From: Leptothrix cholodnii SP-6
GTDB lineage: Bacteria > Pseudomonadota > Gammaproteobacteria > Burkholderiales > Burkholderiaceae_C
Assembly: GCF_000019785.1 (NCBI RefSeq)
Contig: NC_010524.1
Span: 2,232,001-2,296,000 of the forward strand
Reading direction: 5' to 3'
Length of the DNA: 64,000 bases
Part shown: piece by piece, positions 13,049 to 21,768 of the stretch
Numbering within the stretch: position 1 is the first letter of the stretch
Layout of the letters: the number at the start of each line of letters is the position of its first letter
Position numbers and translations under genes: made by a program
The notes under the pieces: model-generated
Seen by the model: only the letters and a program-made list of their open reading frames with translations
The model's database searches: none
What the model was told of the DNA's origin: nothing

Positions 13049-13492
13049 TCAGGCTGCATCGGGGGCCGTGCCGGCCAGGAGGTGCGCGCGCAGCCAGTCG
13101 GGCATGGCGATCGACTTCTGCCGCGGCCCGTCGATCCAGACCGTCTTGGCGCCGCCGGCGGCGTAGATCACGCCGGGTTCGTCGACCCGCTCCAGCGTGG
13201 TGTAGAAGTCGAAGCTGCTGCGCCCGGGGTTGCGCACGTAGCTGCGCGCCAGCACGTCGCCCGGAAAGCTCAACTGGAGGTGGAAGTTGCAGAAGGCGTT
13301 GACGATCACCGGGCCCTCGCCCAGCGGGTTGGGCAAGGCGGCGATGCGCCCCAGCCAGTCGAGCCGGGCGATCTCGAGGTAGCGGAAGTAGACCGTGTTG
13401 TTGACATGGCCCATCGCGTCCATGTCACCCCAGCGGATCGGCAACGTCATCTCGTGGACGAGGTGTTTGTCGGCAGGAATCTCGAACCGCAT
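13049..13492 (-). CDS. Acyl-CoA thioesterase, 4HBT hot-dog family (YbgC-like)
   Basis: A 147-residue single hot-dog-fold protein. The block LPIRWGDMDAMGHVNNTVYFRYLEIAR holds the catalytic Asp of the 4-hydroxybenzoyl-CoA/YbgC thioesterase family. Predicted activity is hydrolysis of acyl-CoA thioesters in the cytoplasm; the chain preference cannot be read. It ends the leftward cluster SDR-yceH-thioesterase, 36 bases after yceH, and is convergent with the CLC gene. Confidence 0.85.
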   Translation of the reverse strand: MRFEIPADKHLVHEMTLPIRWGDMDAMGHVNNTVYFRYLEIARLDWLGRIAALPNPLGEGPVIVNAFCNFHLQLSFPGDVLARSYVRNPGRSSFDFYTTLERVDEPGVIYAAGGAKTVWIDGPRQKSIAMPDWLRAHLLAGTAPDAA

Positions 13493-13528
13493 GTGGCGGG
13501 CTCCGGGTCGGTGGGCAGGGGCCGGCGA

Positions 13529-14197
13529 TCAGGCCGGGTCGAGGTTGACGCCCAGTTCGTCGGCCAGGCGCTGCACCTGGCTGCGCAACAGCGCCACCTC
13601 GGCCAGCACCTGCTTGTGCTCGGCACGCAGCAGCGCCAGTTCGTCGTCGGCAGCGCCCCCGGCCATCTGGCTGGCAGCGCCGCCGACCGACAGCGCGGCC
13701 ACGTCGACCTCGCCGCACAGCAGATGCACCCAGCGCGCCTCGCGGGCCCCGGGCGCACGCGGCAGCTTCAGCACCCGCGGCGGCGATTTTTCCGCCAGCT
13801 CGTCGAGGAAACCCTCGACCGACGAGACATCGGCAAAGCGGTGCAGGCGCTCGCTGTGGGCCCGCAACTCGGCGGCGGTCTGCGGGCCGCGCAGCATCAG
13901 CGTGGCCAGCAGCGCCACCGCGGCACCGGGCACGCCGAGCACGCGGCCGAGGTTGTGTTCATAGCGCACCACCCGGCTGCCGCTGCCCTCGAGCACCAGG
14001 TGCAGGCTCTTGAGCTCGTCGATCGCCAGCAGCACCTGCGCGTCGGTGAGCGTCATCACCGGGTCGCGTGTGGTCTTCTGATTGCAGCCCGCCACCAGCG
14101 AGTTGAGCGACAGCGGATAGGTGTCGGGCACGGTGGACTGCTTTTCCACCAGCACGCCGACGATGCGCGCCTCGACCGGCGTGAGGTCCCTGGTCAT
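13529..14197 (-). CDS. yceH: YceH family protein (DUF480)
   Basis: A 222-residue member of the YceH/DUF480 family: two winged-helix-like units, as in LTPVEARIVGVLVEKQSTVPDTYPLSLNSLVAGCNQK and the later ALLATLMLRGPQTAAELR, followed by a C-terminal coiled coil (ADDELALLRAEHKQVLAEVALL). The N-terminal block is diagnostic. No function is established for the family, though the fold suggests nucleic-acid or protein binding. The start is 19 bases downstream of the SDR gene's stop. Confidence 0.88.
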   Translation of the reverse strand: MTRDLTPVEARIVGVLVEKQSTVPDTYPLSLNSLVAGCNQKTTRDPVMTLTDAQVLLAIDELKSLHLVLEGSGSRVVRYEHNLGRVLGVPGAAVALLATLMLRGPQTAAELRAHSERLHRFADVSSVEGFLDELAEKSPPRVLKLPRAPGAREARWVHLLCGEVDVAALSVGGAASQMAGGAADDELALLRAEHKQVLAEVALLRSQVQRLADELGVNLDPA

Positions 14198-14216
14198 GTC
14201 GAAACCCCGTGCCGCT

Positions 14217-14999
14217 TCAGATGCCGAAGCCGTCGTCGGCCTGGATCACCGCGCCGTTGATGAAGTGGCTCTCGTTGGCGCACAGCATCAGCAGGCTGGT
14301 GTCGAGGTCTTCGGGCTTGCCCAGGCGCTTGCGCGGCAGCATCTGCACCAGTTTCTGGCCGCCGTCGGTTTCCCAGTGGTGGTGGTTGATCTCGGTGTCG
14401 ATGTAGCCCGGGCAGATGGCGTTGACGTTGATGCCGTACTTGCCCCACTCGAGCGCCATCGCCCGCGTCATGTGGATCACCGAGGCCTTGCTCATCGAGT
14501 AGACGCCGATCTGGCTGAGCACCCGCAGGCCGGCCATCGAGGCGATGTTGACGATGCGCCCGCCGATGTAGGTGCCCGGCGCCGCGCCGACCGCGCGCGC
14601 CACCATGCGCTTGCCGACTTCCTGCGCCACGAAGAACGCGCCGCGCACGTTGGTGTCGAAGATGAAATCGTAGTCGTCGGCCGTCACGTCGACCAGCTTC
14701 TGCGTGGTGCTGACGCCCGAGTTGTTGATCAGGATGTCGAGCGTGCCGACTTCGGTCTCGGCATGCGCCACGGCCGACTTGATGCTGTCGATGTCGGTGA
14801 CGTCGAGCTCGACCACATGGGCGTCGCCGTCGTGCGACTCGATCTCGGCACGCAGCTCTTTCAGGCGATCGGTCCGGCGCCCGGCCAGCACCACCGCGGC
14901 ACCGGCCTTGGCCAGCGTGCGGGCGAACTGCGCGCCCAGGCCGCTGGACGCTCCGGTGACCAGGGCCACGCGGCCCGACAGGTCAATGCGATAGCTCAT
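14217..14999 (-). CDS. SDR family NAD(P)-dependent oxidoreductase
   Basis: A 260-residue classical short-chain dehydrogenase. It has the cofactor motif TGASSGLG (residues ~15-22), the structural NNSG, the catalytic Ser in IVNIASMAG, and the catalytic YSMSK. An Arg-rich stretch after strand 2 (AGRRTDRLKELR) suggests NADP(H) preference. The region GYIDTEINHHHWETDGG is distinctive, but I cannot name a substrate from it. It heads the leftward run with yceH and the thioesterase. Confidence 0.87.
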   Translation of the reverse strand: MSYRIDLSGRVALVTGASSGLGAQFARTLAKAGAAVVLAGRRTDRLKELRAEIESHDGDAHVVELDVTDIDSIKSAVAHAETEVGTLDILINNSGVSTTQKLVDVTADDYDFIFDTNVRGAFFVAQEVGKRMVARAVGAAPGTYIGGRIVNIASMAGLRVLSQIGVYSMSKASVIHMTRAMALEWGKYGINVNAICPGYIDTEINHHHWETDGGQKLVQMLPRKRLGKPEDLDTSLLMLCANESHFINGAVIQADDGFGI

Positions 15000-15102
15000 T
15001 TTTCGAGGTCTCCGAGAGAGGTCTGAATCAGGTCGAGGGACGATAGCACGGCGCTCTGACGCCCCGATCCAGGCGCTCGGCCCCGTGCATCGAGGTGCCG
15101 GT

Positions 15103-17292
15103 TCAGGTCGGCAGATGCGGCGGCTCGCCGGGTCGGGCCGACAGCCGCGCGACCCATTCGTCGACCGGCAGCGGCCGCGCGAAGTAGTAGCCCTGGAACT
15201 CCTGCACGCCCAGGTCGAGCAGCGCCTTGAACTGCGACTCGCTTTCGACCCCCTCGGCCACGGTCGACATGCCGAGTGCGCCGCACAGCTTGACCATGTG
15301 CGCCAGCAGCCGCGCTGCCCGATGGTCGTGGTCGATGTCCATCACGAAGCTGCGGTCGATCTTGATCTTGTTGAACGGCAGGTGGCGCAGGTAGCTCAGC
15401 GACGAGAAGCCGGTGCCGAAGTCGTCGAGCGCCAGGCTGAAGCCGTGCTGGCGCAAGCGCTGCAGCAGCGGCTCGATGATGGTCATGTTGTCGACCAGGG
15501 CCGACTCGGTGAGCTCGAGCTCGAGCATGGCCGGTGCCACGCCGGCGCGCTCGCAGGCCAGCAGCAGCTGGCGGTCGAGGCCGCGCTGCAGCAGCTGCTT
15601 GGGCGACAGGTTGACGGCCACCGGCAGCGGCTGGTGCACCTGCAGGCTGCGCGCGGCCAGCTGCGCCGCGGCGTGCAGGGCGTGGCGCCCCATCAGGCCG
15701 ATCAGGCCGATCTTCTCGGCCATCGGGATGAACTCGCCCGGCGACACCATGCCGAACGCGGCCGTCGGCCAGCGCATCAGCAGCTCGGCGCCGACCGCAT
15801 GGCCCTCGCGATCGACCTTGGGCTGGGCGACGAAGGTGAAGCCGTTGCGCTCGGCGTCCAGCCGCAGCTGGTTGTGCATGCGCACGCGCCGCTGCGAATC
15901 GGTGTCGAGCGAGCCGTCGTAGAAGGCCAGGCTGTCGCGTCCGCGCAGCTTGGCCGCCTGCATCGCGCTGTCGGCCTTGCGCAGCAGCAGGCCGGACTCC
16001 CGACCGTCGCGTGGCACCAGCACCGCGCCGATGCTCGGCGCCACCGAGATCTCGTTGAGGAACACCTTCATCGGCGGGCTGAGCGCGGCGATCATGGTCT
16101 GGGCGCACGAACGCACCTCGGTCTCGCCGCTGCCCGGCGCCAGCACAAGCACGAACTCGTCGCCACCCCAGCGGCTGATGAACGTGCCGGCCGGCAGGAT
16201 CGTGCGCAGGCGATCGGCCAGCTGGCGCAGCAGGTCGTCGCCGGCATCGTGACCGAAGGAATCGTTGACCTCCTTGACGCCCTCGACATCGAGGTACATC
16301 AGCGCAAACGCCTGCTCGCGATCGAGCTGGCGCAACAGCTGGTTCTCGAGCGCCGAGCGGTTGGGCAGGCCGGTGACCGCGTCCGACAACGCCAGGTGTT
16401 CGAGGCGGGCCTCGACACGGCGCTGCTCGCTGATGTCGTTGAGCGACACCAGGTAGGTGCCGCCGCTGTGGTCGCCCGGCAGCGTGGTGATGGTGACGTC
16501 CACCGGCACCCGCAGGCCGTCGAGGCGACGCATCTCGGTGACTTCGGCCCAGGCCGCTTCGTCGCCGATCGGCAGCGGCGCCAGGGCCGGCAGGTTCAGC
16601 CGTTCGGTCAGCACCGTGCCCTGCACGGCGTTGGGCGCGGCGCCGGCGAGGCGGCAGTAGGCCTCGTTGGCCTCGACGATGCGCCAGTCGTGGTCGGTCA
16701 CGACCAGCGCGTCGCGCGTGCTCGAGAACGCATGCGCCATCAGCCGCAGCGACTGTTCGGCATGGCGCTGCGAGGTGACGTCCTTGATCGTGCCGGTCAT
16801 GCGCCGGGCCAGGCCCTTGCCGTCGCGCTCGAGCGCACTGCCGCGCACCCGCACCCAGCGCACGTGCTCGCCCAGGCACAGCCGGAACGACATGTCGAGA
16901 TCCGGGCGTGCGCCGCTCATGTGCAGGCGCCACGCCATGCGCAGGGCGTCGACATCGTCGGCATGCACCAGTTCGGCCAGACCCGAGGACGAACACGTCA
17001 TCGGCAGCGGCTTGTCGTCGAACTCGAACGAATCGATGCGCACCAGATCGCTGTCGGCATCCCAGTTCCAGACGCCCTTGCGGCTGCCGGCCAGCGCCAG
17101 GCGCAGCCGGTGCTCGCTGTCGTGACGCTGGCGCAGGGCCTCGTCCAGTTCATGGTTGCGCAGATCCAGCTGTTCTTCGGCTCGGGTGCGCGCGGCGCGC
17201 TCGAGTTGCAGCTGCTGCGTGAGCTGCGCCAGCGCTTCGTCGGCACATGCCCGCTCGGCGGTGGGTGATGACGAGAGATGAGCCGGATTCAT
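15103..17292 (-). CDS. PAS-PAS-GGDEF-EAL cyclic-di-GMP signalling protein
   Basis: A 729-residue soluble protein. A coiled coil (~15-60) is followed by a PAS-like domain (~62-185), a second PAS (~190-305), a GGDEF domain with intact GGDEF (376-380), and an EAL domain. The EAL motif reads ELL (Glu503), but the other phosphodiesterase residues are present: NLSP, ELTES, DDFGTG, KIDRSF, AEGVE and QGYYF. Both synthesis and breakdown of c-di-GMP are therefore possible; in such hybrids one domain usually dominates. The ATG at 17292 was chosen over upstream in-frame codons because the Ser/Ala-rich N-terminus joins directly to the coiled coil. BcsA and LapD in this window are plausible clients. Confidence 0.9.
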   Translation of the reverse strand: MNPAHLSSSPTAERACADEALAQLTQQLQLERAARTRAEEQLDLRNHELDEALRQRHDSEHRLRLALAGSRKGVWNWDADSDLVRIDSFEFDDKPLPMTCSSSGLAELVHADDVDALRMAWRLHMSGARPDLDMSFRLCLGEHVRWVRVRGSALERDGKGLARRMTGTIKDVTSQRHAEQSLRLMAHAFSSTRDALVVTDHDWRIVEANEAYCRLAGAAPNAVQGTVLTERLNLPALAPLPIGDEAAWAEVTEMRRLDGLRVPVDVTITTLPGDHSGGTYLVSLNDISEQRRVEARLEHLALSDAVTGLPNRSALENQLLRQLDREQAFALMYLDVEGVKEVNDSFGHDAGDDLLRQLADRLRTILPAGTFISRWGGDEFVLVLAPGSGETEVRSCAQTMIAALSPPMKVFLNEISVAPSIGAVLVPRDGRESGLLLRKADSAMQAAKLRGRDSLAFYDGSLDTDSQRRVRMHNQLRLDAERNGFTFVAQPKVDREGHAVGAELLMRWPTAAFGMVSPGEFIPMAEKIGLIGLMGRHALHAAAQLAARSLQVHQPLPVAVNLSPKQLLQRGLDRQLLLACERAGVAPAMLELELTESALVDNMTIIEPLLQRLRQHGFSLALDDFGTGFSSLSYLRHLPFNKIKIDRSFVMDIDHDHRAARLLAHMVKLCGALGMSTVAEGVESESQFKALLDLGVQEFQGYYFARPLPVDEWVARLSARPGEPPHLPT

Positions 17293-17603
17293 GCGACACG
17301 CTGCCAGGGTTGATCGATCAGTGAACGACGCATGCCCGGGGTGTGCAATGCGCCGCGCGACGCCAGAACGCCGGGACGGGCGACTATCGCTCAGGTTAGG
17401 CCCTCGCCTGGTGCGCAAACGGCTGAAAAATGCCGTGTTCGCTCGCCAATCCCGATTCCGGCCGCGTGCGGTCCGATGCGTGAGGCGCCTCACAAAAGCA
17501 CGGTCGTGCTATTTGATGAACTTCAACCGCTAGAATCCCGCGCGCCTTTCGCACCAACCGACGCTGCCTTTGCGCGGCGATCTTTCAGAACTCAAGGACA
17601 AGC
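17293..17603. other. 311-base intergenic region between the GGDEF-EAL gene and the ETF-QO gene
   Basis: No coding potential or RNA gene is evident. It should contain the divergent promoters of both flanking genes. The part nearest ETF-QO is locally A+T-richer and holds a 14-base perfect palindrome (listed separately) and a TAGAAT resembling a -10 at 17531-17536, without a convincing -35. Confidence 0.5.
17480..17493. promoter_or_regulatory. Perfect 14-base palindrome, candidate operator for ETF-QO
   Basis: GTGAGGCGCCTCAC is a gapless dyad about 110 bases before the ETF-QO start, upstream of a possible -10. Its size and symmetry fit a dimeric repressor site such as those of TetR- or FadR-type regulators of fatty-acid oxidation. 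The regulator is unknown. Confidence 0.35.
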
Positions 17604-19289
17604 ATGAGCCCGCAGGAGATCCTGGCCCAGTTCGGCCCACGTGAATCGATGGAATACGACGTGGTGATCGTCGGCGCCGGCCCGGCAGGCCTGTCGGCCG
17701 CGATCCACCTCAAGCAGCTGGCGTCGGCCCAGGGCCGGGAGGTGTCGGTGGTGGTGCTCGAAAAAGGCTCCGAGCCGGGCGCCCACATCCTGTCGGGCGC
17801 GGTCATGGATCCGATCGCGATCAACGAGCTGCTGCCCGACTGGAAGGCGCTCGGCGCGCCGCTGAACCAGGCCGTCACCGACGACGAGGTGCTGTTCCTG
17901 TCCGAGACCGGTGCCACCCGCACGCCCAAGGCGCTGATCCCGAACTGCTTCCACAACGAAGGCAACTACATCGTCAGCCTCGGCAACGTGGTGCGCTGGC
18001 TGGCGCAGCAGGCCGAAGGCCTGGGCGTGGAGATCTTCCCCGGCTTCGCCGCCGCCGAGGTGCTGTACGACGCCGATGGCGCCGTCAAGGGCGTGGCCAC
18101 CGGCAACATGGGCGTGGGCCGCGACGGCGAGCCTGGCGACAACTTCCAGCTCGGCATGGAACTGCTGGGCAAGTACACCTTCTTTGCCGAAGGCGCGCGC
18201 GGCCACCTCGGCAAGCAGCTGATCGCCAAGTTCGACCTCGACGACGGCCGCGATCCGCAGAGCTACGGCCTGGGCATCAAGGAGCTGTGGGAGATCGACC
18301 CCGCCAGGTCGAAGCCCGGCCTGGTGGTTCACACCGCCGGCTGGCCGATGGCGAGCGACACCTACGGCGGCGGTTTTCTCTACCACCTCGACGACAACAA
18401 GGTCACGCTCGGCTTCGTCACCGGGCTCGACTACAAGAACCCGTGGCTGAGCCCGTTCGAGGAAATGCAGCGCTGGAAGACCCATCCCAGCATCCGCCAG
18501 CACCTCGAAGGCGGCAAGCGCCTGAGCTACGGCGCCCGCGCCATCACCGCCGGCGGGCTGCTGAGCCTGCCCAAGACGGTGTTCCCGGGCGGCGCGCTGA
18601 TCGGCTGCGACGCCGGCTACCTGAACGCCTCGCGCATCAAGGGCAGCCACGCGGCGATCAAGTCCGGCATGCTGGCCGCGGCAGCCGCCTTCGAGGCGCT
18701 GGCCGCCGGGCGTGAGCACGACGAGCTGGCGGCCTACCCGGCCGCCTTCGAGCAGAGCTGGCTGCATGCCGAACTGCACCAGTCGCGCAACTTCAAGCAG
18801 TGGTTCAAGAAGGGCATCGTGGTCGGCTCGATCATGACCGGCGTCGAGCAGTGGCTGCTGCCGCGCCTGGGCGTCAAGAGCCCGCCGTGGACGATCCACC
18901 GCACCCTGCCCGACCATGCCGGCCTCAAGCCCGCGGCCGAGTGCCAGCGCATCGACTACCCCAAGCCCGACGGCCGGCTGACCTTCGATCGGCTGAGCTC
19001 GGTGTTCGTCAGCAACACCAACCACGAAGAACAGCAACCCGCCCACCTGACGCTCAAGGACGCCCGGGTGCCCGTGCAGACCAACCTGGCGCGTTTCGCC
19101 GGCCCGGAAAGCCGCTACTGCCCGGCCGGCGTGTACGAGTTCGTCAAGGCCGAAGACGGCGCCGACCGGTTGCAGATCAACGCGCAGAACTGCGTGCACT
19201 GCAAGACCTGCGACATCAAAGATCCGACGCAGAACATCGTCTGGATCACGCCCGAAGGCGGCGGCGGTCCGAACTACGCCAGCATGTGA
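17604..19289 (+). CDS. Electron transfer flavoprotein-ubiquinone oxidoreductase
   Basis: ETF-QO passes electrons from reduced ETF, fed by acyl-CoA and other dehydrogenases, to ubiquinone at the membrane. The 561-residue enzyme has the FAD motif VIVGAGPAGLSAAIHL (from residue ~20), the family blocks GAHILSGAVMDP and GGALIGCDAGYLNASRIKG, and a C-terminal 4Fe-4S ferredoxin-like motif (NCVHCKTCDIKDP, with the upstream Cys in ESRYCPAGVYE). The length equals that of bacterial and mitochondrial orthologues. An ATG with AAGGA upstream supports the start. The etfAB genes are not in the window. Confidence 0.96.
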   Translation: MSPQEILAQFGPRESMEYDVVIVGAGPAGLSAAIHLKQLASAQGREVSVVVLEKGSEPGAHILSGAVMDPIAINELLPDWKALGAPLNQAVTDDEVLFLSETGATRTPKALIPNCFHNEGNYIVSLGNVVRWLAQQAEGLGVEIFPGFAAAEVLYDADGAVKGVATGNMGVGRDGEPGDNFQLGMELLGKYTFFAEGARGHLGKQLIAKFDLDDGRDPQSYGLGIKELWEIDPARSKPGLVVHTAGWPMASDTYGGGFLYHLDDNKVTLGFVTGLDYKNPWLSPFEEMQRWKTHPSIRQHLEGGKRLSYGARAITAGGLLSLPKTVFPGGALIGCDAGYLNASRIKGSHAAIKSGMLAAAAAFEALAAGREHDELAAYPAAFEQSWLHAELHQSRNFKQWFKKGIVVGSIMTGVEQWLLPRLGVKSPPWTIHRTLPDHAGLKPAAECQRIDYPKPDGRLTFDRLSSVFVSNTNHEEQQPAHLTLKDARVPVQTNLARFAGPESRYCPAGVYEFVKAEDGADRLQINAQNCVHCKTCDIKDPTQNIVWITPEGGGGPNYASM

Positions 19290-19294
19290 GCCAC

Positions 19295-19319
19295 GGCCCG
19301 CGGCCCGAACGCCGCGGCC
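19295..19319 (+). terminator. G+C-rich hairpin after the ETF-QO gene
   Basis: An imperfect stem (GGCCCGCGGC with GCCGCGGCC, one bulged C, six-base loop) starts six bases after the stop codon. No T-run follows. A second small hairpin, GCAGGC-GAAT-GCCTGC, lies at 19326-19341. Together they may separate ETF-QO from the bcs genes. Confidence 0.35.
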
Positions 19320-19359
19320 ATCGCCGCAGGCGAATGCCTGCCTTGTAACGGTGTCAGCT

Positions 19360-19383
19360 TGATGATGCGCACATGTATCATCA
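19360..19383. promoter_or_regulatory. Inverted repeat upstream of bcsB, candidate operator
   Basis: TGATGAT and ATCATCA flank a ten-base spacer as a perfect 7+7 dyad, about 95 bases before bcsB, in an A+T-richer patch. The spacing (centres 17 bases apart) suits a dimeric regulator. It is the only clear dyad in the bcsB promoter region. The binding protein is unknown. Confidence 0.4.
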
Positions 19384-19477
19384 GGTAACTTTTACTGACG
19401 TTTTGTGACAGCCTCCCTCCGTGTCGGGGGGCTGGCAGACGTGACAGACTTGGCGTGTCCGAGATCTGTACAACTTC

Positions 19478-21766
19478 ATGGCCACACCCTCCACCATGCA
19501 GCATCGAAACGCCAGCAGTTTTCACGCGTTTGTCGCAGCTGTCCTGCTCGGCGGCATCCCTCTGCAAGGCGGTTCCGCCCCGGCGCCGACCGATGCCGTC
19601 GCCGCGGTTGCGGCGGCGCCCGCCGACACGAGCACACGCATCCAGACCCTCAGTCTGCGAGACCTCGGCGCCCAGCGCCCGATCGAACTGCGCGGCATCG
19701 ATCACAGCGTCTACCTGCCGCTGTCGGTGCGCCTCGACGAAACCGTGACGCGGGCGCGTCTGAAGCTCAACTACACCTTTTCTCCCGGCCTGCTGGCCGA
19801 TCTGTCGCAGCTGAAGGTGTTCGTCAACGACGAGGTGCTGGCCACGGTGCCGGCCGTCAAGGGCAAGCTCGGCAGCCCGCAGACGATCGAGATCGACCTG
19901 GAACCGCACTTCTTCACCGAGTACGCCCAGCTGCGGCTGCAGTTCATCGGCCACTACACGCTCGATTGCGAATACCCGTTCCACAGCAGCCTGTGGGCCA
20001 ACATCAGCAACCAGAGCAGCCTCGAGATGACGACGCAGCGCCTGCCGCTGCGCAACGACCTGGCGCTGCTGCCGGCGCCCTTCTTCGACGTGCGCGACGG
20101 CACCCGCCTGAAGCTGCCGTTCGTGATCGCGCCGTCGCCCTCGCCGGAGGCCCTGCGCAGCGCCGGGGTGCTGGCGAGCTGGTTCGGCGCGCTCGCCAGC
20201 TATCGCGGCGCGCAGTTCCCGGTGTCCGACGCGCTGCCCGCAGGCCATGCCGTGGTGATGGCCACCAACGACCAGCGCCCGGCCGGCCTCGACCTGCCCC
20301 AGGTCGAGGCACCGACGCTCAAGATCGTGCCGCACCCGTCGGATCCGGGCGCCAAGCTGCTGCTGGTGCTCGGCCGCGACGCCGCCCAGCTCAAGACCGC
20401 CACCGACGCGCTGGTGCTGGGCCAGGCGGCCCTCAGCGGCGACCAGGTGCAGGTCGACAAGCTCAACTACCCGGCGCGACTGGCCGCGCACGAGGCGCCC
20501 AACATCGTCAAGACCGGCGGCATCGTGCGCCTGGGCAGCCTGGTGCCGAACGCCGCCGCGCTGCAGGTGGCGGGCGCGCAGCTGCAGACCATCCGCCTGC
20601 CGCTGCGCCTGCCGGCCGACACCTTCGCCTGGCAGTCCGAGGGCCTGCCGATCGAGCTGCGCTACCGCTACACGCCGCCGCACGAGCTGGGCGCGGCGCG
20701 GCTGGCGGTGCAGATCAACGAGCAGCTGGTCGAGTCCTTCCTGCTGCGCCCGGCCGGCACCCAGGGCACGCGCAGCCAGCGCATGGTGCTGCCCTTTCTC
20801 GAGATCGGGGGCACCTACGACCGCCAGGACATCACCGTGCCGGCGTTCCAGCTGGGCAACAACAACGAACTGCAGTTCCGCTTCGAGATCCCGCCGGTCG
20901 ACACCTCGCGCTGCCGCGAGACGGTGCTGATCTCGCAGGCCGGCATCGACGCCGACTCCACCATCGACCTGCGCAACGTCGAGCACTACGTCACCCTGCC
21001 GAACCTGGCGCTGTTCGCCAACAGCGGTTTCCCGTTCACCAAGTTCGCCGACCTGGCCGAGACCGCGCTGATCCTGTCGGACGCACCGGCCGTGGCCGAG
21101 ATCGAGGCCGCACTCAACCTGCTCGGCCAGATGGGTGCGGCCACCGGCATCGCCGGCACGCGGCTGCAGGTGCTGCCGGCCAGCCGGGTCAAGGAGGCGG
21201 CCGACCGCGACCTGCTGGTGATCGCCAGCGGCAGCGCACCGGCGCCGCTGGCCAACTGGTCGCAGCACCTGCCGGCGCGACTCGACGCCAGCCGGCGCAG
21301 CAACACCTCGCTGACCCGGTTGAGCGACGCCGGCTCCGAATGGTTCTCGGGTGCCCTGCCGCGCAACTTTCCCGACGACGAGTGGGCCGAGCTGCAGGCC
21401 AAGGGGCCGCTGACGGCGCTGATGGGTTTCGAGTCGCCTCTCAACAGCGGCCGCAGCGTGGTCGCCCTGCAGGCGACCGAAGGCGCGTCCCTGCAGCAGG
21501 CCGCCGCCACCCTGCTCGACCCCGGCAAGATCCGCCTGATCCAGGGCGACCTGGTGCTGATGCGCAACGAGGCGTTCGAGGCCTTCCGCATCGGCGAGGT
21601 CTACCAGGTGGGCGAACTGCGCTGGTGGCGCTGGGTCTGGTACCAGATGCGCGGACACCCGCTGCTGATGGTGCTGCTGGTGGGCCTGGTGTCCTTGTTG
21701 CTGGCCCTGCCGCTGTACCGCGCACTGCGCATGCGGGCCGAACGTCGCGTGCGCAGCGAGACCTGA
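19478..21766 (+). CDS. bcsB: Cellulose synthase periplasmic subunit BcsB
   Basis: BcsB forms the periplasmic part of the inner-membrane cellulose synthase and guides the nascent glucan. The 762-residue protein has an N-terminal hydrophobic export segment (FHAFVAAVLLGGIPL), two pairs of carbohydrate-binding-like and flavodoxin-like domains (GIDHSVYLPLSVRLDE; AGIDADSTIDLRNVEHYVTLPNLALFANSGFPF), and a C-terminal membrane anchor (LLMVLLVGLVSLLLALPLYRAL) that contacts BcsA. Its usual partner bcsA is not adjacent: it lies 6.5 kb away in opposite orientation. bcsZ starts two bases after the stop. The ATG at 19478 or the one six codons later could be used. Confidence 0.93.
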   Translation: MATPSTMQHRNASSFHAFVAAVLLGGIPLQGGSAPAPTDAVAAVAAAPADTSTRIQTLSLRDLGAQRPIELRGIDHSVYLPLSVRLDETVTRARLKLNYTFSPGLLADLSQLKVFVNDEVLATVPAVKGKLGSPQTIEIDLEPHFFTEYAQLRLQFIGHYTLDCEYPFHSSLWANISNQSSLEMTTQRLPLRNDLALLPAPFFDVRDGTRLKLPFVIAPSPSPEALRSAGVLASWFGALASYRGAQFPVSDALPAGHAVVMATNDQRPAGLDLPQVEAPTLKIVPHPSDPGAKLLLVLGRDAAQLKTATDALVLGQAALSGDQVQVDKLNYPARLAAHEAPNIVKTGGIVRLGSLVPNAAALQVAGAQLQTIRLPLRLPADTFAWQSEGLPIELRYRYTPPHELGAARLAVQINEQLVESFLLRPAGTQGTRSQRMVLPFLEIGGTYDRQDITVPAFQLGNNNELQFRFEIPPVDTSRCRETVLISQAGIDADSTIDLRNVEHYVTLPNLALFANSGFPFTKFADLAETALILSDAPAVAEIEAALNLLGQMGAATGIAGTRLQVLPASRVKEAADRDLLVIASGSAPAPLANWSQHLPARLDASRRSNTSLTRLSDAGSEWFSGALPRNFPDDEWAELQAKGPLTALMGFESPLNSGRSVVALQATEGASLQQAAATLLDPGKIRLIQGDLVLMRNEAFEAFRIGEVYQVGELRWWRWVWYQMRGHPLLMVLLVGLVSLLLALPLYRALRMRAERRVRSET

Positions 21767-21768
21767 AC

